Made by a program: the position numbers and the translations under genes. The notes under the pieces are model-generated. The model was not told the DNA's origin. It did no database searches and saw only the letters and a program-made list of their open reading frames with translations. From contig JACKAH010000001.1 in assembly GCA_020635175.1 (NCBI GenBank), positions 1-64,000 on the forward strand: a stretch of DNA of 64,000 nucleotides, written 5' to 3'. Every line of letters starts with the position of its first letter. Positions within the stretch are counted from its first letter, which is position 1. Source of the stretch: Deltaproteobacteria bacterium (GTDB taxonomy: Bacteria; Bdellovibrionota_C; UBA2361; J135). Positions 19,401 through 26,200 of the stretch are shown in pieces.

Positions 19401-21806
19401 CAGATAGTTGCCTTCACTGGAGTTTCGGGATCAGGCAAATCAACAATTGCAAAGGATATAATCTATTCAGAAGGACAAAGAACATATTTGGATTGTCTTT
19501 CTCCTTATGCACGCCAATATATACGAGAGTTAAAGCACCCTGATATAGAATCAATTAGCGGCATATTGCCTACTATATGTGTGCATCAACATACATTTCA
19601 GCCAAGCGAGCTCTCGACCGTCGGAACAATGAGTGAAATTTACAACTATTTAAGGTTGTTGTTTGCGAAGGTAGGAACACAATATTGTCCAGATCATCCA
19701 GATATGCCGATTGCTGCTTTCACCGCAAAGGAAATAGCGAGTGAACTCCAAGCAAAATATAAGACAAAGATTAAGATTCTTGCTCCAGTTGTGAGAGGCA
19801 GAAAGGGCTACCACAAGTCCATTTTTGAAAAGGCACTGGCGGCTGAGATCTCTGAAGTTCGAGTTGATGGTTTCTTTGGGAAACCCTCAAGCTACTTAGA
19901 AGGCTTAGAGAGAAACAAAACTCACGATATTGATTATGTTGTAGCACATTGCACCCCGAATAACGTTGATTTTGAAATACTCGAAAGTGTAATTACTCAA
20001 GCAATCACGTTAGGTTCCGGTACAATAATCGTATCTGAAAAAGATAGACAGCAAGTTTTTAGTACCGAAAGAAACTGCTCGATCTGCAAAAGGGGATTCC
20101 TAAAGCCTGACCCTGAGGATCTTTCATTTCGCTCACGTCGTGGGGTTTGTGATGATTGTGGAGGATTCGGTGATTACGAAGGTGGGGAGAAATGTCATTC
20201 TTGTTATGGTGCAAGATTGGGCCCCGTTGGTCGCTCAATTAAAATTGATCAACTCAATATTTGGGAGGCGAGTAAGCTAACACTGATTAACCTTTTTGAT
20301 TTTCTCTCAAAGCTAAAGATATCTGAGCGCGAGAAGGCTTTATCAGAGCAACTTATTTCTGAGATGCTAGCTCGAACTAAACTATTGATTGATTTTGGGC
20401 TAGGCTATTTGTGTCTAAATCGTGATTGTCTGAGTGTTTCAACCGGAGAATTGCAAAGACTAAGGTTAGCAGCTGCTCTTGGCTCTCCCTTAAGTGGAGT
20501 AATGTATATCTTAGATGAACCATCGGTAGGCTTGCATCCGAATGATAATGCAAAGCTGCTTGACAAGTTGGCTTACGTAAAAGAACAGGGAAATTCAGTA
20601 ATTGTTATAGAACATGATCCTGACACAATCCTTGCCTCAGATTATATCTTAGATGTCGGGCCAAGTGGTGGTCAGCATGGTGGAGAGATAATTTTTTCAG
20701 GTACCATACAGGAATTTTCAAACTCTCAGACTTCGATTACAGCACAAGCTCTTTTTTCAGAACCTCCTCTGATAGAAAATTCTGATTCTAATTCAGTTTC
20801 AGAGCAGCTAGTAGTTGAAAGTGGTAGTTGTAATAATATCTTAAATCTTTCAGTGACGCTTCCTTTAAACAGTTTAATCTCTGTTGTTGGGGTTTCTGGA
20901 GCAGGTAAAAGCTCATTTGTACATGGAATAATTGAAGAAACTATTCTCAACGGAGAGTATAAACAGAATCGGTGGAAGTGCAAAGGCAACGTAGTTTCAT
21001 CAACAATACCAATCAAGAGAGTTGTTTCTGTTGATCAAAAACCTATTGGAAAAACTTCTCGTTCAACGCCAGGTTCTTATTTTGGAGTTTGGGATGAGAT
21101 ACGAAAAGTCTTTGCAAAAACAATTGATGCTCAGGCTCGTGGTTGGAAAGCAGGTTATTTCTCGTTCAATACTGGTCAAGGTCGTTGTAGCGAATGTCAA
21201 GGAGTCGGTGAAATTAAACTAGAGATGAGCTTTTTGCCCTCAGCTAAGATTCCTTGTCAACGTTGCCAGGGAGGAAGGTTCAGCGAAGAAGCATGTTCGG
21301 TGCGCTACAATGGGTTAAACATAAGCGAAGCCTTAAGTATGACAATCGAAGAAGCTAAGGACTTTTTTGTTAATCACAAGAAAATATATCAGCCACTTTC
21401 AATAGCCTGCGATCTAGGTATTGGTTACATTACGCTTGGACAAAACTCTGCAACCCTTTCAGGTGGCGAAGCTCAGCGCTTGAAACTAGTAAGTGAGCTA
21501 ACATCTAACTCTGTTGGACACACTCTTTACATACTGGATGAGCCGACAACAGGTTTACATATCAAGGATGTTTATCGTTTGATAAATGTTTTACATGCAC
21601 TTGTGCAGAAGGGAAATTCAGTTTTAGTTGTAGAGCACGACCAGCAGTGTATTCAAGCTTCGGATTTTGTACTCGAGTTTGGACCGGGTGCCGATCTTGA
21701 AGGTGGGGATGTTATCTTCAGTGGGAAACCAGGCCAGCTATACTCATCTAAGACTCCATGGGGAGAAATCTTTAAAGGAAACAGCCTTTCAAAGAAGCAA
21801 GCTTAG
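16407..21806 (+). CDS. uvrA: tandem-duplicated excinuclease ABC subunit A (UvrA-UvrA fusion)
   Basis: 1799 residues, nearly twice a normal UvrA (about 940). Two full UvrA units are joined in one frame, each with two ABC modules. Walker A motifs lie near residues 32 (GLSGSGKSS), 649 (GVSGSGKTT), 1004 (GVSGSGKST) and 1495 (GVSGAGKSS). Signatures: LSGGETQR (~505), LSGGEAQR (~838), VSTGELQR (~1343, degenerate) and LSGGEAQR (~1684). Walker B LDEPTVGLH, FDEPTTGLH, LDEPSVGLH, LDEPTTGLH. Zinc-binding CxxC pairs occur in both units. UvrA finds damaged DNA and loads UvrB in nucleotide excision repair. Chlamydiae are known to carry similar ~1790-residue UvrA. ATG at 16407 has only a weak ribosome-binding sequence. 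Confidence 0.95.
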   Translation: MKSSLKIHGASENNLKHISLEVPHDQLTVVTGLSGSGKSSLAFGTIYAEGQRRYIETFSSYTRQFFDKIKKPDVDLIQYVKPAIAIQQKNKIRSSRSTVGSVSGINDYLKILWANLSESVCPSCSIPLKADTPSIVADICLKKLKEVQTSRYAICAPIRFDFSQSKATVAKKQKIEIERLRILGFSRFLNPDSGEIVELDTPKTLVLTQSEELLVLIERFSNKSSSRKQIIEAVEKSYQVANKRVCLVNLSKNQASKVNFLTVVNCDSAPNLRRDKLELTFFRNEIGCDYSDLQIKPARPSLFSFNHPYGACESCRGFGSILTIDLKKCIPNPRLSIEEGAIAPWAVDSRRWEMNQLLKFCKHEKIKIDIAWNELSQEQQALILEGNSDFKGLFSWFKRLERKAYKTHVRVFLARYRSEELCGTCNGARLNSSALAYKIDQKSIADIWDAPISELLKLTEKLSSKIDPESYQLIEVYKTLLARLQFLEHVGLPYLTLGRNSNTLSGGETQRVNLAAAIGSNLVSTQFVLDEPTVGLHSRDTDRLLTAIRQLQGRGNSIVMVEHDLDCIAEADHIIELGPKAGSEGGEVVYAGDASLWNGISLAPYLTSLSRLTKSKTKANEYFGVKGAKFRNLKNIDLKIPIGSFSCLTGVSGSGKTTLLQEVFLGSLELSKRGEDFSHLCEELVGIDKFEQVLLVDQSPIAKSPRGNIATYSGIWNEVRLMLAATDAAISRALDKSAFSFNVDAGRCTTCRGAGFIKEDMQFLSDVYIPCEVCLGTRFQEHVLEVEYQGKNVAELLNFTVSDVIKFFGENKKIFELATMLESLGLGYLRLGHSLSELSGGEAQRLKLVPFLAKNSEQNMLFLFDEPTTGLHLHDISKLLEVFEAIRSNGHTVLCVEHNLALIYAADWIVDLGPDGGSGGGEICACGDPKKLVSQKKKSSETISFLENFKNDLAQKAEVFLARQKKITSKLAKPIKQLEIRHAKENNLKDINVSIPLNQIVAFTGVSGSGKSTIAKDIIYSEGQRTYLDCLSPYARQYIRELKHPDIESISGILPTICVHQHTFQPSELSTVGTMSEIYNYLRLLFAKVGTQYCPDHPDMPIAAFTAKEIASELQAKYKTKIKILAPVVRGRKGYHKSIFEKALAAEISEVRVDGFFGKPSSYLEGLERNKTHDIDYVVAHCTPNNVDFEILESVITQAITLGSGTIIVSEKDRQQVFSTERNCSICKRGFLKPDPEDLSFRSRRGVCDDCGGFGDYEGGEKCHSCYGARLGPVGRSIKIDQLNIWEASKLTLINLFDFLSKLKISEREKALSEQLISEMLARTKLLIDFGLGYLCLNRDCLSVSTGELQRLRLAAALGSPLSGVMYILDEPSVGLHPNDNAKLLDKLAYVKEQGNSVIVIEHDPDTILASDYILDVGPSGGQHGGEIIFSGTIQEFSNSQTSITAQALFSEPPLIENSDSNSVSEQLVVESGSCNNILNLSVTLPLNSLISVVGVSGAGKSSFVHGIIEETILNGEYKQNRWKCKGNVVSSTIPIKRVVSVDQKPIGKTSRSTPGSYFGVWDEIRKVFAKTIDAQARGWKAGYFSFNTGQGRCSECQGVGEIKLEMSFLPSAKIPCQRCQGGRFSEEACSVRYNGLNISEALSMTIEEAKDFFVNHKKIYQPLSIACDLGIGYITLGQNSATLSGGEAQRLKLVSELTSNSVGHTLYILDEPTTGLHIKDVYRLINVLHALVQKGNSVLVVEHDQQCIQASDFVLEFGPGADLEGGDVIFSGKPGQLYSSKTPWGEIFKGNSLSKKQA

Positions 21807-21832
21807 CTAATTCAAATTTAAGCTGATTAAAC

Positions 21833-21846
21833 TGAATGAACATTCA
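21833..21846. promoter_or_regulatory. possible TetR-type operator (TGAATG-N2-CATTCA)
   Basis: Perfect 6 bp inverted repeat with a 2-base centre, TGAATGAACATTCA, 27 bases after the uvrA stop. This form is common among operators of TetR-family regulators of fatty-acid genes. No TetR gene is in view and the next gene starts 250 bases away, so a regulatory role is uncertain. Confidence 0.3.
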
Positions 21847-22097
21847 TCATAGTCAATTTCCGGAAAATTCGAGAGAGTTCTGATTTAAATTACATTATCT
21901 TCTTTTTCGATGTTATTATTCACTCCGATCTTTGAGTTCTAGCTTTGAGACGTAGAAAACTTACTCCAAGGCTAAACACAGGAATCCGTTAATTAGCAAG
22001 CTGTCCCCTAAGCCCTTATCGCCACCAAGAGAAGTTGGAATTGGAGGATGGAGTACGTGGAGAAGAAGAGATTCAATAGTAGTAAGAAGAGTTCCAT

Positions 22098-24083
22098 ATG
22101 GCCAAGGTCTTAGTGGTTGACGACGAAGAGAGTACCCAGAGTACAATTAAATCCTTCCTTGAAGTCGATGGACATAGCGTATCAGTCGCTGGAAGCTTCG
22201 AACAAGCAGTTCCATTTTTAAAAGATGAAAATATAGATTTAATAGTTACGGATATTTATTTAGGTAGACAGACCGGCCTGGATCTTCTGTCTGAAGCGAG
22301 AAAAGTTAAACCAAATTGCCCTGTTATTGTTGTAACAGGCAAGCCTAGTATTGATTCCGCAGTAAGTTGCGTTAGAAACGGAGCCTTTGACTATCTAGAA
22401 AAACCATTTGCTCAAGATGATTTTATACATACAACTCGTAGAGCAATCGCCTCGGTGCGCTATAAGAGTAAAGTTGAGAAGCGAGACAAAGATCTTCTCC
22501 TCCAAAAGCAATTCCTTGAGAGTAAGTTAGCGAAGCAGTCACTCGAAATTGAGAGAGCCACTCGTGCTTTAATTCATAGCGAAGAGCGATACAGGACTCT
22601 TGTCGATACGATTTCTGAGATAATTATTGAGATCGACTCGCATAAGCGTTGTCTGTGGTGCAATAAATCTGCTTATGAGTTCTTTGGTGAAGAGATCTTT
22701 GGGAGATATTTTTTTGATATCTTGAGCGAAGACAATGATAGAGAGAGCATAGCGGATTACCTCAGGAGCATTACCCCAGATACTGAGAATAAAAGCTTTT
22801 TTCTGCAGGTCAAAGATAGCCAAGGTTCGATTAAAACCCTTTCTTGGATCTTTAGGAAGTTACCCACGTCTGTTTTAAATTCTTCAAGAATAATTGCAAG
22901 CGCTCGAGATATCACTGAAGTTATCAAGCTCGAACAGCAGATAAGACGTAAAGACAGAGTCGCAATGATTGGTCGATTAGCTGGTGGAGTTGCTCATGAT
23001 TTTAATAATGTACTAGGAGCGATTTTAGCACAGGTAGGTGTTGTCAAAATTCCTGATTCGACAAGTGATGATAAGCTATCGGCTGCTATAAAAATAGAGA
23101 AAGCTGTATATCGTGCAAAACAGTTAACCGACAAGCTTTTAAGCTTTGCCAAAGGTGGCAAAACCAAGATTTCAGCTTTTAACACTCATCGAGTAATTGA
23201 GGATGTTGTTGAACTTTTAGTTAGAACTTTAAGTAAGCAAGTCTGCATAAGTTTATCGCTTGATGCTAAGCATTGTACGATTCGTGGAGACTCTTCACAA
23301 ATTTATCAATTGATTCTTAATTTAATATGTAATGCACGTGATGCAATAGTTGCAAAGAAATGTCGTGGACGTATTGATATTTCTACATCCCTCAAAAATT
23401 TACAGGTAGATAATTGCTATGATCTTCCTGTAGGAAATTATTTGAACGTTGAAATCGCTGATACTGGTTGTGGAATTACAAAGGAGCACCAGCAATTAAT
23501 CTTTGAGCCATTCTTTTCTACTAAGGAAGAACAAGAGCGGGTTGGAATAGGGCTCGCAGTTGCTAAGGAGGTGGTGGAAAACCATGGTGGCCACATATCT
23601 TTTGCTTCTCAATCAGGAATTGGCACACACTTTGAAATTTTATTGCCTGTTGAGACTGCAGATGCACCAGAAAAATGCGAGAGCTCTGAAGAGATAGTCT
23701 CTGGCAAAGGTAGAATCCTGATTGTTGATGACGAGGATCTCGTTCGTTCTTCTTTTTCTTCTCTGCTTCAGGCCTTAGGATATGAAGTTAGCACTGCAGA
23801 GAGTATTCAGAATGCAATTGACATAATCAATCAAGAGCAAGATTTTGATTTGATCGTTCTAGATGTCGGAATGCCTGGACTTGATACCACAACGCAATAT
23901 GAAAGAATTGTAGAGGTTTCCCCCGATACTAAGATACTTTTAACCTCAGGTTATGGATTGACTGCTAATGCTCAAAAGATCATGCAACTTGGTGCCATTG
24001 GCTTTGTTCATAAACCATGCTCTTTGCCAGAACTATCGAAAACTATTGCAAGAGTAATATCTGAACCAAGGGATGTAAGCTGA
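22098..24083 (+). CDS. hybrid histidine kinase (REC-PAS-HisKA-HATPase-REC)
   Basis: 661 residues, no membrane segments. Receiver 1 with DDE (8-10) and D52; coiled-coil linker (~120-175); PAS domain (~178-285); HisKA-type H-box GRLAGGVAHDFNN (H300), the form found in NtrB-like and hybrid kinases; HATPase_c with N-box NLICNARDAI, G1 ADTGCGI and a shortened G2 (ERVGIGLAV); receiver 2 with D589 in LIVLDVGMPG. It is a cytosolic phosphorelay protein with an input receiver, so it is itself probably controlled by another kinase. No output regulator adjoins it. Upstream region of 290 bp holds its promoter; targets unknown. Confidence 0.88.
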   Translation: MAKVLVVDDEESTQSTIKSFLEVDGHSVSVAGSFEQAVPFLKDENIDLIVTDIYLGRQTGLDLLSEARKVKPNCPVIVVTGKPSIDSAVSCVRNGAFDYLEKPFAQDDFIHTTRRAIASVRYKSKVEKRDKDLLLQKQFLESKLAKQSLEIERATRALIHSEERYRTLVDTISEIIIEIDSHKRCLWCNKSAYEFFGEEIFGRYFFDILSEDNDRESIADYLRSITPDTENKSFFLQVKDSQGSIKTLSWIFRKLPTSVLNSSRIIASARDITEVIKLEQQIRRKDRVAMIGRLAGGVAHDFNNVLGAILAQVGVVKIPDSTSDDKLSAAIKIEKAVYRAKQLTDKLLSFAKGGKTKISAFNTHRVIEDVVELLVRTLSKQVCISLSLDAKHCTIRGDSSQIYQLILNLICNARDAIVAKKCRGRIDISTSLKNLQVDNCYDLPVGNYLNVEIADTGCGITKEHQQLIFEPFFSTKEEQERVGIGLAVAKEVVENHGGHISFASQSGIGTHFEILLPVETADAPEKCESSEEIVSGKGRILIVDDEDLVRSSFSSLLQALGYEVSTAESIQNAIDIINQEQDFDLIVLDVGMPGLDTTTQYERIVEVSPDTKILLTSGYGLTANAQKIMQLGAIGFVHKPCSLPELSKTIARVISEPRDVS

Positions 24084-24167
24084 TTTAATAGTTGTGGAGA
24101 TGTCCATTTATAAGAATATCATTTTTTAGTGTTGTTGTGTTACTACCATACGTAGTAAATAGTCTTC

Positions 24168-24539
24168 ATGAGTCAAAGAGATCCTGCAATTAGAATGGTA
24201 ATGTTGCCAAAAGATACAAACGGCCTAGGTAGTATCTTTGGAGGTCATATCCTAAGTTTAATCGACTTAGCTGCAGGCCAGCACGCTAGAACAGTTGCCG
24301 CTAAGAAGTTTGTGACAAAAGTAATGAGAGAGGTAGAGTTTATCTCCCCAGTATTTGTTGGTGATGTTGTTAGTTTTTATGCCTCTACAACCAAAATAGG
24401 AAACACTTCAATTGAGATAGCTGTAGATGTCGAAGCAGTTAGGGGAATCGACGCAATAAAGACATGCAAGGTCACGTCCGCACAGGTAGTTATGGTCGCA
24501 GTAGATGATCATAACAATCCAATTCCAATTAAAAAGTAA
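24168..24539 (+). CDS. YciA-like acyl-CoA thioesterase (hotdog fold)
   Basis: 123 residues, a single hotdog domain. N18 and G21 in DTNGLGSIFGGHILSLIDLAAG, and D33, match the active site of YciA/BFIT acyl-CoA thioesterases, which hydrolyse acyl-CoA to free CoA and fatty acid. The middle part VREVEFISPVFVGDVVSFYA-like region is also conserved. It overlaps the 3' end of yraN on the opposite strand by 11 bases. Substrate range cannot be told. Confidence 0.85.
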   Translation: MSQRDPAIRMVMLPKDTNGLGSIFGGHILSLIDLAAGQHARTVAAKKFVTKVMREVEFISPVFVGDVVSFYASTTKIGNTSIEIAVDVEAVRGIDAIKTCKVTSAQVVMVAVDDHNNPIPIKK

Positions 24540-24990
24540 ACGCTTCTTTAAGATACCTTATTTCAAAGCAAATCTTTTTATTCGCGTAGTCACGTCGATA
24601 TAATGCGCCTGCGATATCATACTGAACCTTTCTAATTCCAATGCTTTCAATCTCCCTGGCATGATAATGTAGATAAATTTCAGCAAGTCTTCTGATCTTT
24701 CGCTCTTTCTTGTAATCAACAGCTTCGAATGGAGAGAATCTGTCGGCAGATGCTCTTGATCGTGTTTTGACTTCAATAAAGCTAAGAGTATTTTCTTTGA
24801 TTGCAACTATATCGATCTCTCCAGCTCTGCAGCGCCAGTTTTCTGATATAATTTGATAGTCGTTATTTTCTAAATAGATTCTGGTAGCTTTTTCTCCAAG
24901 CTTACCAATTTGAAGCTTTTGATAACCCGTCTTTCTGGATGAATTCCTTGACTCCTCGAAATGTTTTCCTATGAATTTTTGAAGGCCCAA
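24529..24990 (-). CDS. yraN: YraN family (UPF0102) nuclease-like protein
   Basis: 153 residues. Conserved core: GKLGEKATRIYLENNDY, ENWRCRAGEIDIVAI and LSFIEVKTRS, which is the PD-(D/E)xK nuclease pattern (E, D-I, E-V-K). No function is firmly established for YraN. It lies just downstream of rnhB, a very common arrangement. The only ATG start (24990) overlaps rnhB by 89 bases; family members usually have fewer residues before the GE motif, so a rare start nearer 24915 is possible. Confidence 0.85.
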   Translation of the reverse strand: MGLQKFIGKHFEESRNSSRKTGYQKLQIGKLGEKATRIYLENNDYQIISENWRCRAGEIDIVAIKENTLSFIEVKTRSRASADRFSPFEAVDYKKERKIRRLAEIYLHYHAREIESIGIRKVQYDIAGALYRRDYANKKICFEIRYLKEAFTF

Positions 24991-25486
24991 TTAGCTCTAT
25001 TGCCTCTTTATGCTTTTTTGTTGGATAGCCAGCATGATCTGCTAATCCATATCCTGGGTATTTAAGATCTAGGCATTTCATTAGACGATCTCTCCAAACT
25101 TTAGCTAGAATAGAAGCAGCTGAGATCTCCTGATGCAGCCTATCTCCGCCGATTACAGTTTCCTGAGGTATGTCTATTTCTATCGGTACATTACCGTCTA
25201 TCAATGCTTTTTCTGCTTTTACCCGCCTAACAGCTAGTTTCATTGCGACACGTGTTGCTTCACGAATATTTAACTGATCGATCCGATGGTGCCCAACACA
25301 AACTATCGAATATGAAAGTGCGTTTTTTGTAATAGCTTCAAATAGTATATCGCGCTTTTTTGCAGAAAGTTTCTTAGAATCGGTTATCTCTTGATTGAGA
25401 TATCCCTCAGGCAAGACTACAGCAGCTGCTACAACCGGTCCTGCAAGGGGGCCTCTGCCAGCTTCATCAACACCGGCAATTCTCAT
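24902..25486 (-). CDS. rnhB: ribonuclease HII
   Basis: 194 residues. Catalytic residues are visible in GVDEAGRGPLAGPVVAAAV (D7, E8) and further acidic sites in ALIDGN and AKVWRDRLM. The DHAGYPTKKH motif is diagnostic for RNase HII. The enzyme removes RNA from RNA-DNA hybrids and misincorporated ribonucleotides. The start overlaps the upstream membrane-protein gene by 4 bases; downstream is yraN. Confident. Confidence 0.96.
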   Translation of the reverse strand: MRIAGVDEAGRGPLAGPVVAAAVVLPEGYLNQEITDSKKLSAKKRDILFEAITKNALSYSIVCVGHHRIDQLNIREATRVAMKLAVRRVKAEKALIDGNVPIEIDIPQETVIGGDRLHQEISAASILAKVWRDRLMKCLDLKYPGYGLADHAGYPTKKHKEAIELIGPSKIHRKTFRGVKEFIQKDGLSKASNW

Positions 25487-25851
25487 TTTTTATCCTTATT
25501 TTTTTCGACGTTATAGCGTAGTAGAGGGTTTTCTTCTATCTCAATCTTTTTTGATCCTCCGAGCAGTGAGCCAAGGATAAAAAGAAGAAGAGGATAAAGT
25601 ACGATTCTAAAATACGTTGTAATGTTTCCAAGTTGATATTTCTCTTTGATGAATGTGATTCCATATGTGTCTATTAAAAATGCTAACCCTGCACAGATTG
25701 CTAAAAAAATAGATTGCTTGAAGTGCTCTGAGGAATCATTGCGTTGAGCCTCGCCGCTCATATGTTCGAGTTTTGAGTAAAGTGAAACCAACAGAAAGAA
25801 TAGTGGGAAGCATGCCCAGATAAAGTAGAGAATGTAATCAAACGCGTTCAT
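25483..25851 (-). CDS. small membrane protein of unknown function
   Basis: 122 residues, with three hydrophobic helices (about 5-25, 48-65, 80-100) and a basic C-terminal tail rich in Lys and Glu. No family recognised. The stop overlaps the rnhB start by 4 bases (ATGA), so it is translated together with rnhB and yraN. Confidence 0.65.
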   Translation of the reverse strand: MNAFDYILYFIWACFPLFFLLVSLYSKLEHMSGEAQRNDSSEHFKQSIFLAICAGLAFLIDTYGITFIKEKYQLGNITTYFRIVLYPLLLFILGSLLGGSKKIEIEENPLLRYNVEKNKDKK

Positions 25852-25992
25852 ATATAACTACTGCATAGCATCTTAATTGGTGAAATTGGACAGGCTAAAT
25901 AATAAAATCAACAAAATCAAAGGGTTGTGCCGTTGCTTAGTGCTGCCAGGATAGTAAACTAATGCCGTCAAATCACTATTTTGGACACAGGA

Positions 25993-26184
25993 ATGAGAGA
26001 GACACATTTTTTTAAAAATAACTTACGCGAAGATTGTACAGAAGAAGAACGCTTGCAATTTTATAAGCGCATAGAACGATTTTTAGATAATCCTCTAATC
26101 CCAGATGCTTTAAAAAGTATGATCTGCCGTGAATTAGATCTAGAAGAAACAGCTGTTTCTAAAATCGATAATACAGTTAACTAG
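25993..26184 (+). CDS. small acidic protein of unknown function
   Basis: 63 residues from the ATG at 25993 (67 if the TTG at 25981 is used). No ribosome-binding sequence is well placed for either start. The sequence is helical and charged (EEERLQFYKRIERFLDN, MICRELDLEE), with no membrane segment. Length and composition look like a real small protein, but I recognise no family. It converges on clpB, 16 bases away. Confidence 0.45.
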   Translation: MRETHFFKNNLREDCTEEERLQFYKRIERFLDNPLIPDALKSMICRELDLEETAVSKIDNTVN

Positions 26185-26200
26185 ATTAATAATTCTGGTT

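Noticed and set aside
25855..25992. Regulatory RNA upstream of the small acidic protein
   Set aside because: No convincing hairpin or conserved motif seen in the 130 bp between the membrane protein and this gene.
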